Assembly: GCF_017993425.1 (NCBI RefSeq) | Contig: NZ_JAGOMQ010000008.1 | Coordinates: forward strand, 1 to 64,000 | Length of the DNA stretch: 64,000 nt | Reading direction: 5' to 3' | From: Amaricoccus sp. | Lineage (GTDB): Bacteria > Pseudomonadota > Alphaproteobacteria > Rhodobacterales > Rhodobacteraceae | In this document: in pieces, positions 27,580 through 36,235 of the stretch | How positions within the stretch are numbered: the stretch's first letter is position 1 | Layout of the letters: every line of letters begins with the position of its first letter | Position numbers and translations under genes: made by a program | Notes under the pieces: model-generated | The model's database searches: none | Told to the model about the DNA's origin: nothing | What the model saw: the letters and a program-made list of their open reading frames with translations, nothing else

Positions 27580-28872
27580 ATGACCGACACGCTGATCCGG
27601 GGCCGCCTGCTCAGCTTCCGCGACGATCCCCGCGCCGGCGCGGACTCCACCTCCTACGTCGAGGACGGCGCCGTCCTCGTCCGCGACGGCGTGATCCTCG
27701 CCGCCGGCGAGCACGCCGCCGTCGCCCCGCAGGCCGCCTCCGGCGCCACGCTGATCGACCACCGCCCGCACCTGATCCTGCCGGGCTTCATCGACACCCA
27801 CATCCACTTCCCGCAGGTGCAGGTGATCGGCTCCTGGGGCTCGCAGCTCCTCGACTGGCTGAACGGCTACGTCTTCGTCGAGGAGCAGAAGTTCCGCGAC
27901 CCCGCCTTCGCGGGCCGCATGGCCGGCGCCTTCTTCGACGAGCTCCTCCGCCACGGCACCACCACCGCGGCCGCCTTCTGCTCCGTCCACCCCGAGAGCG
28001 TCGACGCCTATTTCTCCGAGGCGCTGGCCCGCAACCTCCGCATGGTCGGCGGCAAGGTGATGATGGACCGCAACGCCCCGGAGGCCCTGCGCGACACGGC
28101 GCAGCAGGGCTACGACGAGAGCCGCCGGCTGATCGAGGCCTGGCACGGCCGCGGCCGGCTCCACTACGCCGTCTCGCCCCGCTTCGCCATCACCTCGACC
28201 GAGGGCCAGATGGAGGCGTCGCAGGCGCTGATCGCCGAGCGCCCCGACCTGCACGTGCAGACCCATCTCTCCGAGAACCTCGCCGAGATCGCGTATACCC
28301 TCTCGCTCTTCCCCTTCGCTAAGGACTACACCGAGGTCTACGAGCACTACGGCTTCACCGGCCCGAAGACGCTGATGGGCCACTGCGTCCACCTCTCCGA
28401 CCGCGAGATCGGCGCGCTGGCGGCGAGCGGCTCGGTCGCGGTGTTCAACCCGACCTCGAACCTCTTCCTCGGCAGCGGCCTCTTCGACCTCGCCCGCATG
28501 GAGCGGCTCGGCGCCCGGGTCGCGGTGGCGACCGACGTCGGCGCCGGCACCAGCTACTCGATGCTCAACACGCTGGACGCCGCCTACAAGATCCTCCAGC
28601 TCCAGGGCCAGAAGCTCCAGCCGCTGCTCTCCTACTACATGATGACGCTCGGCAACGCCCGCGCCCTCGGCCTCGAGGCCCATATCGGCGCGCTCGATGC
28701 GGGCCGCGACGCCGACATGGTGGTCCTCGACGTCCGCGCCACCCCGGCGATGCGCCTCCGCGCCGAGACGATCCGCACCCTCGAGGAGGAGCTCTTCATC
28801 CTCCAGACCATGGGCGACGACCGCGCCGTGGTCGAGACCTACGCCGCCGGCCGCCCCGCCCGCCCGCGCTAG
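27580..28872 (+). CDS. guaD: guanine deaminase
   Basis: 430 residues from ATG 27580, with CAGGAG upstream. It hydrolyses guanine to xanthine, the substrate of XdhAB. Zinc ligands are in PGFIDTHIHFPQ, THLSENLAEI, MGHCVHLSD and VATDVGAGTSYSM, and the guanine-binding WLNGYVFVEEQKF is present, as in GuaD rather than other amidohydrolases. Xdh, the purine permease and LysR are adjacent, so this is a complete guanine-to-urate module. Confidence 0.95.
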   Translation: MTDTLIRGRLLSFRDDPRAGADSTSYVEDGAVLVRDGVILAAGEHAAVAPQAASGATLIDHRPHLILPGFIDTHIHFPQVQVIGSWGSQLLDWLNGYVFVEEQKFRDPAFAGRMAGAFFDELLRHGTTTAAAFCSVHPESVDAYFSEALARNLRMVGGKVMMDRNAPEALRDTAQQGYDESRRLIEAWHGRGRLHYAVSPRFAITSTEGQMEASQALIAERPDLHVQTHLSENLAEIAYTLSLFPFAKDYTEVYEHYGFTGPKTLMGHCVHLSDREIGALAASGSVAVFNPTSNLFLGSGLFDLARMERLGARVAVATDVGAGTSYSMLNTLDAAYKILQLQGQKLQPLLSYYMMTLGNARALGLEAHIGALDAGRDADMVVLDVRATPAMRLRAETIRTLEEELFILQTMGDDRAVVETYAAGRPARPR

Positions 28873-29010
28873 CCGCCCGCCCGCGCTCCCGCGGCGCGGC
28901 CCCTGCGGCGAGCTGCCCGCCCCGTCCCTTCGCCCGCGCCGGGACCGCCCCGGCGCGACGCCAGCCTTCTATCCACGCGCTCCCGCACCGCGAGCCCTCC
29001 GCGGGGAGGG

Positions 29011-29510
29011 TCTGCCGCTCACCCCCACCCTCTCGCGGTCCCGTGGCGGCGCCTCGTCCCGCCGCCGGATCGCCCCCCGCGCGGCATCAGGCTCCCGCCC
29101 GCCCTCCCGCCAGCGCGGGTCCCCTTCTGCCCGGGAGGGTCTGCCCCCTCACCCCCCTCCCTCTCGCGGTCCCGTGGCGCCGCCTCGTCCCGCCGCCGGA
29201 TCGCCCCCGCGCGGCGTCAACCTCCCGCCAGCGCTCCCGCCAGCGCGGGCCCCCTTCTGCCCGGGAGCGTCTGCCCCCTCACCCCTCCCGCCCGCGATCC
29301 CGTGGCGGCGCCTCGTCCCGCCGCCGGATCGCCCCCGCGCGGCGTCAACCTCCGCCAGCGCTCCCGCCAGCGCGAGCCCCCTTCTGCCCCGGCGCGTCTG
29401 CCCGCTCAGCCCCCGCCCGCGATCCCGTGGCGGCGCATCGTCCCGCCGCCGGGACCGCCGCGGCGCGCCGTTAGCCTCACCCCCGCGCTGCCGTAGCGCC
29501 GGCCCGCGGC
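29011..29510. repeat. about 129-bp tandem repeat, four units
   Basis: Units begin at TCTGCC(C/G)CTCA: 29011 (129 bp), 29140 (130 bp), 29270 (127 bp) and 29397 (partial or diverged). Each contains TCCCGTGGCG, CTCGTCCCGCCGCCGGA and CCGCCAGCG. The strand bias is extreme, with C-rich tracts on the plus strand. No protein is recognised in any frame. It fills the 658-bp gap between guaD and the transglycosylase. Confidence 0.85.
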
Positions 29511-29530
29511 CGCGGCTATGGTGCGCGCCG

Positions 29531-30469
29531 ATGCGCCGCCTCCTCGCCCCCGTGCTCTGCGTCCTCCTCGCCGGACCTGCCCCCGCGCAGCCCCCCGGCG
29601 GCGACATCGTCGTGGCCTCCGTCGACCCCGGGGCGCTCGCCCGGGTCGCGCCGCGGCCGCGCCCGGCGCCCGCCTGCAGCGCCGACGGGTCCCTCTGCAT
29701 CGCCGCCGCGAGCTACGACGCCGACGTCTGCCGGGCGATGGAGGCCGCGGCGACGCGGAACGCCCTCGACCCGCATTTCTTCGCCCGGCTGATCTGGCGC
29801 GAGAGCCTCTTCGACGCCGGCGCGGTCAGCCCCGCCGGGGCGGAGGGCATCGCCCAGTTCATGCCGGAGACCGCCCGGCTCCGCGGCCTCGCCGACAGCT
29901 TCAACCCCGCCGAGGCGCTGGCCGCCTCCGCCGCCTACCTCGCCGACCTCTCGCGCGCCTACGGCAACGTCGGCCTCGCCGCGGTCGCCTACAACGGCGG
30001 CGAGGCACGGGCGGAGCGCTTCATCGCCAGGGACGGCGGGCTGCCGCTCGAGACGCGCGCCTACGTCCACGCGATCACCGGCTACCCGGCCGAGAGCTGG
30101 CGCGACGCCGCGCCGGAGAAGCTCGACCTGACCCTCGCCGGCGAGGGCGGCTTCCAGGGCGCCTGCCTCGCGCTCGCCGCCAGCCGCACGATCCGCGAGT
30201 TCCCGGCCGCCGGCGCCCCCCTCCGTCCCTGGGGCGTCGTCCTCGCCTCGAACCGCGTCCGCGAGGGCGCCGAGCGCCAGGCCGACCGGCTCAGGAACCG
30301 CTACGCCGCGCTCCTCGCCGACGAGGACTTCAGCTTCTCCCGCAACCGCCGCCCCGGCATGCCGCGGATGCACGTCGCCCAGATCGGCCGCGACACCCGC
30401 CCCGAGGCCGACGCACTCTGCGCCCGCCTCCGCACCGCCGGCGCCGACTGCATGGTGCTGAAGAACTGA
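29531..30469 (+). CDS. lytic murein transglycosylase (SLT) with C-terminal SPOR-like domain
   Basis: 312 residues from ATG 29531. A signal peptide (MRRLLAPVLCVLLAGPAPAQ) directs it to the periplasm. The goose-lysozyme-like SLT domain (about 60-190) has the catalytic Glu91 in WRESLFDAGAVSPAGAEGIA, then QFMPETARLRG and AAVAYNGGEARAERF. The last 35 residues (MHVAQIGRDTRPEADALCAR...) look like a SPOR-type peptidoglycan-binding fold. It cleaves glycan strands to 1,6-anhydro ends. The ATG lies just after the tandem-repeat block, so its promoter may be inside the repeat. Confidence 0.88.
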   Translation: MRRLLAPVLCVLLAGPAPAQPPGGDIVVASVDPGALARVAPRPRPAPACSADGSLCIAAASYDADVCRAMEAAATRNALDPHFFARLIWRESLFDAGAVSPAGAEGIAQFMPETARLRGLADSFNPAEALAASAAYLADLSRAYGNVGLAAVAYNGGEARAERFIARDGGLPLETRAYVHAITGYPAESWRDAAPEKLDLTLAGEGGFQGACLALAASRTIREFPAAGAPLRPWGVVLASNRVREGAERQADRLRNRYAALLADEDFSFSRNRRPGMPRMHVAQIGRDTRPEADALCARLRTAGADCMVLKN

Positions 30470-30658
30470 CGCTGGCGGGGCAGGGGCAGCGCCGCGCCGG
30501 GTAAAAACCATGCGATCGAATGGATGTGGACAGGACGGCGCTTTTGGGCGATGTTCCGGCCGTCCGTGCCGGGTCGCCACCAAGCCTCAGTTGCCGCAAG
30601 TATGCGGCTTGGGGCCGGTAGTCTTGGCTAGTAGTGGTTGTGATTGTCGGAGTATCTC

Positions 30659-32590
30659 TTGACGGGCGCAGGATCTGCCAATCGCTACGTTCCGGAAATC
30701 GACGGGCTCCGCACCGTCGCCGTCCTGAGCGTTCTTTTCTACCATGTCGGCTTCGGGGCGGTTCCCGGCGGCTTCGTCGGCGTCGACGTCTTCTTCGTGA
30801 TCTCCGGCTACCTCATCACCCGTCTCATCTCCACCGAGATCGGCGGCAGCGGCCGCTTCGACTTCCTGCGCTTCTATGTCCGCCGACTGCGGCGGCTCTT
30901 CCCCGCGATGCTCGCGACGGTGGCCGTCAGCTACCTGTTCTCCACGCTCATGCTGTCCCCGGAGGAGATGCTCCGCTTCGCCCTCTCGGCGGCGACGGCG
31001 GTGTTCAGCGTGTCAAACTTCCTCTTCTGGTTCGAATCCGGCTACTTCGATCCCGGCGCGGACACGAAGCCGCTCCTGCACACCTGGTCGCTCGGCGTCG
31101 AGGAGCAGTTCTACCTGTTGTGGCCGGCGCTCCTGCTGATCCTGCTCATCAAGGCCCCGCGCTGGGCGGCGCCGACGGCGCTCGCCATCCTCTGCCTCGT
31201 CAGCCTCGCGCTCGCGGAATACTGGATCCCGCGCGACCCCGCCGCCGCGTTCTTCCTGCTGCCGACCCGGCTCTGCGAGCTCGGCCTCGGCGCGCTGCTC
31301 GTCTGGGCGCAGCGCCTCGCCCCGAAGGGCGCGGCGGCGCGCGAGGCCATGCTGGTCGTCGGCCTCGCCATGATCGTCTGGGCGGCCGCCACGTTCACCG
31401 ACAGGACGCCGTTTCCCGGCCTGAACGCCATGATCCCCTGCGTCGGCACGGCGCTCGCGATCCTCGGATGCACGGCGCGCTGGGCGGGCGCGCCGCTGCG
31501 CGCCGCCCCGGTCGTCTGGACCGGCAAGATCAGCTACTCGCTCTACCTCGTGCATTGGCCGGTCGTGGTGTTCTGGAGCATCTGGCGCTTCACGGGCCTG
31601 ACGGCGGCCGACCGCTACGCCATCATCGTGGTCTCCATCGCGCTCGCAGCGCTGCAATACTATCTCGTCGAGCAGCGTTTCCGCCATGTGACCCCGCGCA
31701 GCCTCTCCAACCCCCGCTTCCTCGGCAGCGCCGCCGCCTACGCGGCCGTGGTCTGCATCGCCTCGGCCGGGGTAGTGGCGACCAACGGCTGGACGTCGCG
31801 CATCCCCGCCGACCGTTACACCGCCTCGAGCCGCGACCAGCGCCACGAGCAGCAGCGCCTCTACTGCCGCCAGCGCGATCCCGACAAGCCGGCCGGACTC
31901 TTCACCTGCCAGAACGACCGCGGCAAGGACAAGGACATCGTCATCTGGGGCGACAGCCACGCCCTGCATCTCGTCGCCGGCTTCTCCGAGATGTTCCCCG
32001 ACTACAACATCCAGATCATGACGCAGCCGGGCTGCCCGGCGCAGAGCGGCTTCGCCGGTTACGTGCGCAACTACCGCTCGAGCGAGACGGAAGCCTGCCT
32101 GGCCCGCAACCGCGACGCCCTCGCCTGGCTCGAGAAGAACCCGAGCGCGCTCGTGGTGATCTCCAGCATCAAGCTGGCCAACCCCGAGACGCTCGCCGCG
32201 GCCTCCGAGGAGGTGCTGGCGCGCCTGCACGCCCTTGGCCAGCCGGCGATCGTCCTCGGCGACGTGATCCGCCCCGGCCGCGATCTCAACCAGTGCCGCA
32301 GCGTTCCCCGGGCGCTCATCTCCGACGCGACCCTTGCCGAGCGCTGCCAGGCCGATCCCGAGATCGTCCGCGAGGAGATGGCGTACGACGCCGGGATGAA
32401 GAAGCTCCTCGGCGACGACTACGTGCTGGCCGCCAACGCGACCTGCCCGGACGGCAAGTGCCGCTTCTTCGACGGCGACGTCCTCTTGTTCCGCGACGAG
32501 GGCCACCTGTCCCTCGCGGGATCCCCGGAGTTCGTGCGCGCCATAGGCCCGTTGCTGCCCCTGACCATGGCGCAGCAGGATCTGGACTGA
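30659..32590 (+). CDS. OafA/YrhL-type acyltransferase with C-terminal SGNH domain
   Basis: 643 residues from TTG 30659, chosen over TTG 30644 because GGAG lies six bases upstream. The AT3 domain (about 8-360, ten helices) begins RYVPEIDGLRTVAVLSVLFY and has VFFVISGYLITRLI and HTWSLGVEEQFYLLWPALL. The extracytoplasmic SGNH domain (about 400-640) has WGDSHALHL (Ser nucleophile) and DEGHLSLAG (catalytic Asp/His). Such fusions O-acetylate surface polysaccharides. No polysaccharide genes are adjacent, so the acceptor is unknown. Confidence 0.92.
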   Translation: MTGAGSANRYVPEIDGLRTVAVLSVLFYHVGFGAVPGGFVGVDVFFVISGYLITRLISTEIGGSGRFDFLRFYVRRLRRLFPAMLATVAVSYLFSTLMLSPEEMLRFALSAATAVFSVSNFLFWFESGYFDPGADTKPLLHTWSLGVEEQFYLLWPALLLILLIKAPRWAAPTALAILCLVSLALAEYWIPRDPAAAFFLLPTRLCELGLGALLVWAQRLAPKGAAAREAMLVVGLAMIVWAAATFTDRTPFPGLNAMIPCVGTALAILGCTARWAGAPLRAAPVVWTGKISYSLYLVHWPVVVFWSIWRFTGLTAADRYAIIVVSIALAALQYYLVEQRFRHVTPRSLSNPRFLGSAAAYAAVVCIASAGVVATNGWTSRIPADRYTASSRDQRHEQQRLYCRQRDPDKPAGLFTCQNDRGKDKDIVIWGDSHALHLVAGFSEMFPDYNIQIMTQPGCPAQSGFAGYVRNYRSSETEACLARNRDALAWLEKNPSALVVISSIKLANPETLAAASEEVLARLHALGQPAIVLGDVIRPGRDLNQCRSVPRALISDATLAERCQADPEIVREEMAYDAGMKKLLGDDYVLAANATCPDGKCRFFDGDVLLFRDEGHLSLAGSPEFVRAIGPLLPLTMAQQDLD

Positions 32591-32772
32591 CCGCCGGCAG
32601 GGCGTTCGCGGCCACGCGCCTCGCCACGCCCCACGGGATCGGTCTCGACGCGTGCGACGGGCTGCGCCATAGTGGCGGCGATGCGGGGCGACTGGGCGGC
32701 CTTTCCTGGGTACGACGCGGACGTGGGCGATCCCGTCCGGCCGGGCGCGCGCGCCGCGATCGGGAGCGCGCC

Positions 32773-33534
32773 GTGAGCGGCGAGGGCGCCCTGCGCGCCG
32801 AGGCGGTCGGGGTCGCCTTCGACGGCCTCAAGGCGCTCTCCGACGTCACCCTCGCCATCCCCCGCGGCCGCGTCACCGGGCTGATCGGCCCGAACGGCGC
32901 CGGCAAGACCACCGCCGTCAACGTGCTCTCCGGCTTCCAGAAGCCGACCACGGGCCGCGTCGTCATGGACGGCGCCGACGTCACCGGCCGCCGCCCGCAC
33001 GAGCTGCGCCGGCTCGGGCTCGCCCGCACCTTCCAGGGCGGCCGGCTCTTCGGCGACCTCTCGGTGATCGACAACCTCGAGGTCACCGGCGTCGGCCTCG
33101 GCCATACCCGCCGCGAGGCCGCCCGCCGCGCCGCCGAGATGCTCGACTGGATCGGCATCGGCCGCCTCGCCGGCCGCATGGCCGCGGGCCTGCCCTACAC
33201 CGACGAGCGCCGCGTCGCCATCGGCCGCGCCCTGATGATGGAGCCCGCCTACCTGCTCCTCGACGAGCCCGCCGCCGGCATGTCCGAGCCCGAGGCCGCC
33301 GAGCTCGCCCGGCTGATCCGCCGCGTCGCCGCCGAGATCGGCTGCGGCATCCTGCTGATCGAGCACAACATCGGCCTCGTCCTCGACATCTGCGAGGCGA
33401 TCACCGTGCTCGATTCGGGCCGCGTCATCGAGGCCGGCGACCCCGCCGCCATCCGCGCCAGCGAGCGGGTGCGCCACGCCTACATGGGCACCGCCGCCGA
33501 CGTGGCGCCCGCTTCGGTGGAGGCCGGACATTGA
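32773..33534 (+). CDS. livG: LIV-type ABC transporter ATP-binding protein LivG
   Basis: 253 residues from GTG 32773, with GGGAG upstream. Walker A is GPNGAGKT, the Q-loop is in ARTFQGGRLFG, and Walker B is YLLLDEPAAGM. In place of LSGGQ it has LPYTDERRVAIGRAL, the relaxed signature normal for LivG. LIEHNIGLVLDICEAITVLD is the H-loop. It starts the five-gene operon for uptake of an amino acid or related solute and overlaps livF by four bases (TTGA). Confidence 0.93.
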   Translation: MSGEGALRAEAVGVAFDGLKALSDVTLAIPRGRVTGLIGPNGAGKTTAVNVLSGFQKPTTGRVVMDGADVTGRRPHELRRLGLARTFQGGRLFGDLSVIDNLEVTGVGLGHTRREAARRAAEMLDWIGIGRLAGRMAAGLPYTDERRVAIGRALMMEPAYLLLDEPAAGMSEPEAAELARLIRRVAAEIGCGILLIEHNIGLVLDICEAITVLDSGRVIEAGDPAAIRASERVRHAYMGTAADVAPASVEAGH

Positions 33535-34265
33535 CCCTGCTCGCCGTCGAGGATCTGGTCGTCCGCTACGGCGCCCTCACCGCGCTCCGCGGCGCCTCGA
33601 TCCGGGTGGAGGAGGGCGAGATCTTCTTCGTCACCGGCCCGAACGGCGCCGGCAAGTCCACGCTGATGAAGGCGATCGCCGGCGTCGTCCGCGCCGCCTC
33701 CGGGGCCATCGCGCTCGCCGGCCAGCCGATCCTCGGCGAGGCCCCCGAGACGATCGCCCGCCGCGGCTTCTCCATGGTCCCCGAGGGCCGCCAGGTCTTC
33801 GGCGGCCTGACCGTCGAGGAGAACCTCCGCCTCGGCGCCGGGATGCGTCCCGACCGCGCCGCCGTCGCCCGCGACCTCGCCCGTGTCTACGAGACCTTCC
33901 CCATGCTCGCCGAGCGCAAGGGCGGCCCCGCCGGCCTGCTCTCCGGCGGCCAGCAGCAGATGCTGGTCATCGCCCGCGCGCTGATGACCGACCCGCGCCT
34001 CGTCGCCATCGACGAGCCCTCGCTCGGCCTCGCGCCCGTGGTGATCGACCAGGTCTACGAGCTCCTGCTCCGCCTCCGCGCCGAGCGCGGCCTGACCCTC
34101 CTCATCGTCGAGCAATCCTCCACCCGCGCGATGATGACCGGCGGCCGCATGGTGCTGATGCGCTCCGGGCGCATCGTGCTCGAGGGCGACGCCCGCACGC
34201 TCGGCGAGAGCGACGCGCTCGAGCGCGCCTATTTCGGCTACGAGGACGGGACGCCCGCCGCATGA
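33531..34265 (+). CDS. livF: LIV-type ABC transporter ATP-binding protein LivF
   Basis: 244 residues from TTG 33531 (TTGA overlap with livG). Walker A is GPNGAGKS, the signature is LLSGGQQQMLVIARALM, Walker B is LVAIDEPSLGLAP, and the LivF-specific SMVPEGRQVFGGLTVEENLR is present. It pairs with LivG as the heterodimeric motor of the LivHM permease. ATGA overlap with livH. Confidence 0.94.
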   Translation: MTLLAVEDLVVRYGALTALRGASIRVEEGEIFFVTGPNGAGKSTLMKAIAGVVRAASGAIALAGQPILGEAPETIARRGFSMVPEGRQVFGGLTVEENLRLGAGMRPDRAAVARDLARVYETFPMLAERKGGPAGLLSGGQQQMLVIARALMTDPRLVAIDEPSLGLAPVVIDQVYELLLRLRAERGLTLLIVEQSSTRAMMTGGRMVLMRSGRIVLEGDARTLGESDALERAYFGYEDGTPAA

Positions 34266-35176
34266 CCGCGATCCTGCAGACCCTCTTCGACGCGCTCTCC
34301 CTCGGCAGCCTCTACGCGCTCGGGGCGCTCGGCATCGCGCTGATCTTCGGGGTGATGCGGCTCGTCAACTTCGCCCATGGCGACTACATCGCCTTCTGCA
34401 TCTTCGCGCTGCTGTGGCCGACCACCCAGGCCGCCACAATCCTCTTCCTCGGCCAGCTCCCCACCGCGCTCCTGATCCCGCTCGTCATCCTGATCGGCGC
34501 GGCCGTCTCCGTCCTCTCCGAGATCGTCGTCTTCCGCCGGCTGCGCAACGCCAACCCCGCGACGATGATGATCGCCTCCTTCGCCCTCGGCTTCGTGCTG
34601 AAGAACCTGCTCCTGATGCTGTTCTCCTCCCGCCCGAAGTCGATCTCGCTCCTGCCGGCGCTCGCCCGCCAGACCGAGATCCTCGGCGCCCGCGTGCCGC
34701 TCCTGCAGGCCGCGACCATCGTCGCGACCATCGTCATCCTCGTCGCGCTCACCCTCTTCCTCAAGCGCACCCGCTTCGGGCTGGAGATGCGCGCCGCCGC
34801 CGAGGACTTCGCCATGGCGCGGATGCTCGGCGTCAAGGCGAACCGCGTCATCCTCCTCGCCTTCGCCATCTCCGGCGGGCTCGCCGGCGCCATCGGCCTC
34901 GTCCTCGTCGTGCAGACCGGCACCGCCGACATCAACATGGGCCTCTCGGTCATGCTCGTCGCCTTCATCGCCACCGTGGTCGGCGGGCTCGGCAGCCTCT
35001 CCGGCGCGGTGGCGGCGGGCTTCCTGATCGGCGGCGCGAGCGTGCTGATGCAGGTGATCCTGCCCCTCGACGCCCGGCCCTTCCGCGACGCCTTCGTCTA
35101 CGGCCTCGTCATCGTCGTGCTGCTCTGGCGCCCGCAGGGCCTCTTCGCGCCGCGCTCCTCGAAGCAGAGGGTGTGA
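34262..35176 (+). CDS. livH: branched-chain amino acid-type ABC permease LivH
   Basis: 304 residues and about eight membrane helices. LFDALSLGSLYALGALGIAL and RLVNFAHGDYIAF are the LivH N-terminal signatures. The EAA-like coupling region RAAAEDFAMARMLGVKANRV contacts the ATPases. GGLGSLSGAVAAGFLIGG closes the core. livM follows one base after its stop. Confidence 0.94.
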   Translation: MTAILQTLFDALSLGSLYALGALGIALIFGVMRLVNFAHGDYIAFCIFALLWPTTQAATILFLGQLPTALLIPLVILIGAAVSVLSEIVVFRRLRNANPATMMIASFALGFVLKNLLLMLFSSRPKSISLLPALARQTEILGARVPLLQAATIVATIVILVALTLFLKRTRFGLEMRAAAEDFAMARMLGVKANRVILLAFAISGGLAGAIGLVLVVQTGTADINMGLSVMLVAFIATVVGGLGSLSGAVAAGFLIGGASVLMQVILPLDARPFRDAFVYGLVIVVLLWRPQGLFAPRSSKQRV

Positions 35177-35177
35177 G

Positions 35178-36206
35178 ATGACCACCCACGCCCCCTCGGT
35201 CCTCGCCCGCACCGCGATCGCCCCCGCGGTGCTGATCGCGCTGCTCTGCGCCATCACCGTGGCGACCTGGGCCTTCGGCTCCGGCACCCTGCAACGCACG
35301 GTCGTCGAGATGCTGATTCGCGTCGTCCTCGTCGTCGGCATGTGGATCTTCGTCGGCAATTCCGGGATCATGAGCTTCGGCCATATCGGCTTCATGTGCC
35401 TCGGCGCCTACGCCGCCGCCTGGTTCACCATCCCGCCGATGCTGAAGGAGATCTCGCTCTCCGGGCTCCCCACCTTCGTGCGCTCCAGCCAGTTCCCGTT
35501 CTGGGCCTCGGCGATCGCCGCGTCGCTCCTGCCGGCGGTCTTCGCCGCGATCATCGGCCCGATCCTGATGCGGCTCGCCGGCATCGCCGCCTCGATCGCC
35601 ACCTTCGCCATGCTCGCGGTCATCAACACCGTCTACTCCAACTGGTCGACCGTCACCGGCGGCACCAGCTCGATCATCGGCATCCCGCTCAGGACCAACC
35701 TCTGGCTGGCGCTCGCCGCCGCCGCGGCCGCCATCCTGATCGCCTGGGCCTACGCCATCTCGCGCTCCGGCCTCGCGCTGCGCGCCGCCCGCGACGAGGC
35801 GATCGCCGCGCAGGCCTCCGGCGTCCACATCGAGCGCGAGCGCACCATCGCCTTCGTGCTCTCCGCCTTCGTCTGCGGCGCGGCGGGCGTCCTCTACGCC
35901 CACTTCCTCGGCATCGTCACGCCCGACGCCTTCTTCCTGACCGCAACCTTCGTCGCCCTCTCCATGCTGGTCGTCGGCGGCATGAACAGCCTCTCCGGCG
36001 CGGTGCTCGGGGTCGTGCTCATCTCGACGATCATCCAGGCCTTGCGGTCGCTGGAGAAGGGCTTCGCCGTCGGCGACGTCACCGTCGCCATCCCCTCCGG
36101 CAGCCAGGAGATCGCCATCGGCGTCGTGATGATCGTCATCCTGATCTTCCGCCCCACCGGCCTCATGGGCAACCGCGAGATCGTGCTGCCGCGGGGAGCT
36201 CGATGA
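35178..36206 (+). CDS. livM: branched-chain amino acid-type ABC permease LivM
   Basis: 342 residues with about ten membrane helices. NSGIMSFGHIGFMCLGAYAAA is the LivM hallmark. The coupling loop is RAARDEAIAAQASGVHIERE, and GGMNSLSGAVLGVVLI ends the core. Together with LivH it forms the translocation path. It is followed after 29 bp by the binding protein. Confidence 0.94.
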   Translation: MTTHAPSVLARTAIAPAVLIALLCAITVATWAFGSGTLQRTVVEMLIRVVLVVGMWIFVGNSGIMSFGHIGFMCLGAYAAAWFTIPPMLKEISLSGLPTFVRSSQFPFWASAIAASLLPAVFAAIIGPILMRLAGIAASIATFAMLAVINTVYSNWSTVTGGTSSIIGIPLRTNLWLALAAAAAAILIAWAYAISRSGLALRAARDEAIAAQASGVHIERERTIAFVLSAFVCGAAGVLYAHFLGIVTPDAFFLTATFVALSMLVVGGMNSLSGAVLGVVLISTIIQALRSLEKGFAVGDVTVAIPSGSQEIAIGVVMIVILIFRPTGLMGNREIVLPRGAR

Positions 36207-36235
36207 ACCGCCAACGAACGACAGGGAGAAGAAAC

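Noticed and set aside
29011-29510. Possible CRISPR array
   Set aside because: Units are about 129 bp, imperfect along their whole length and lack constant repeats with variable spacers. No cas gene is present.
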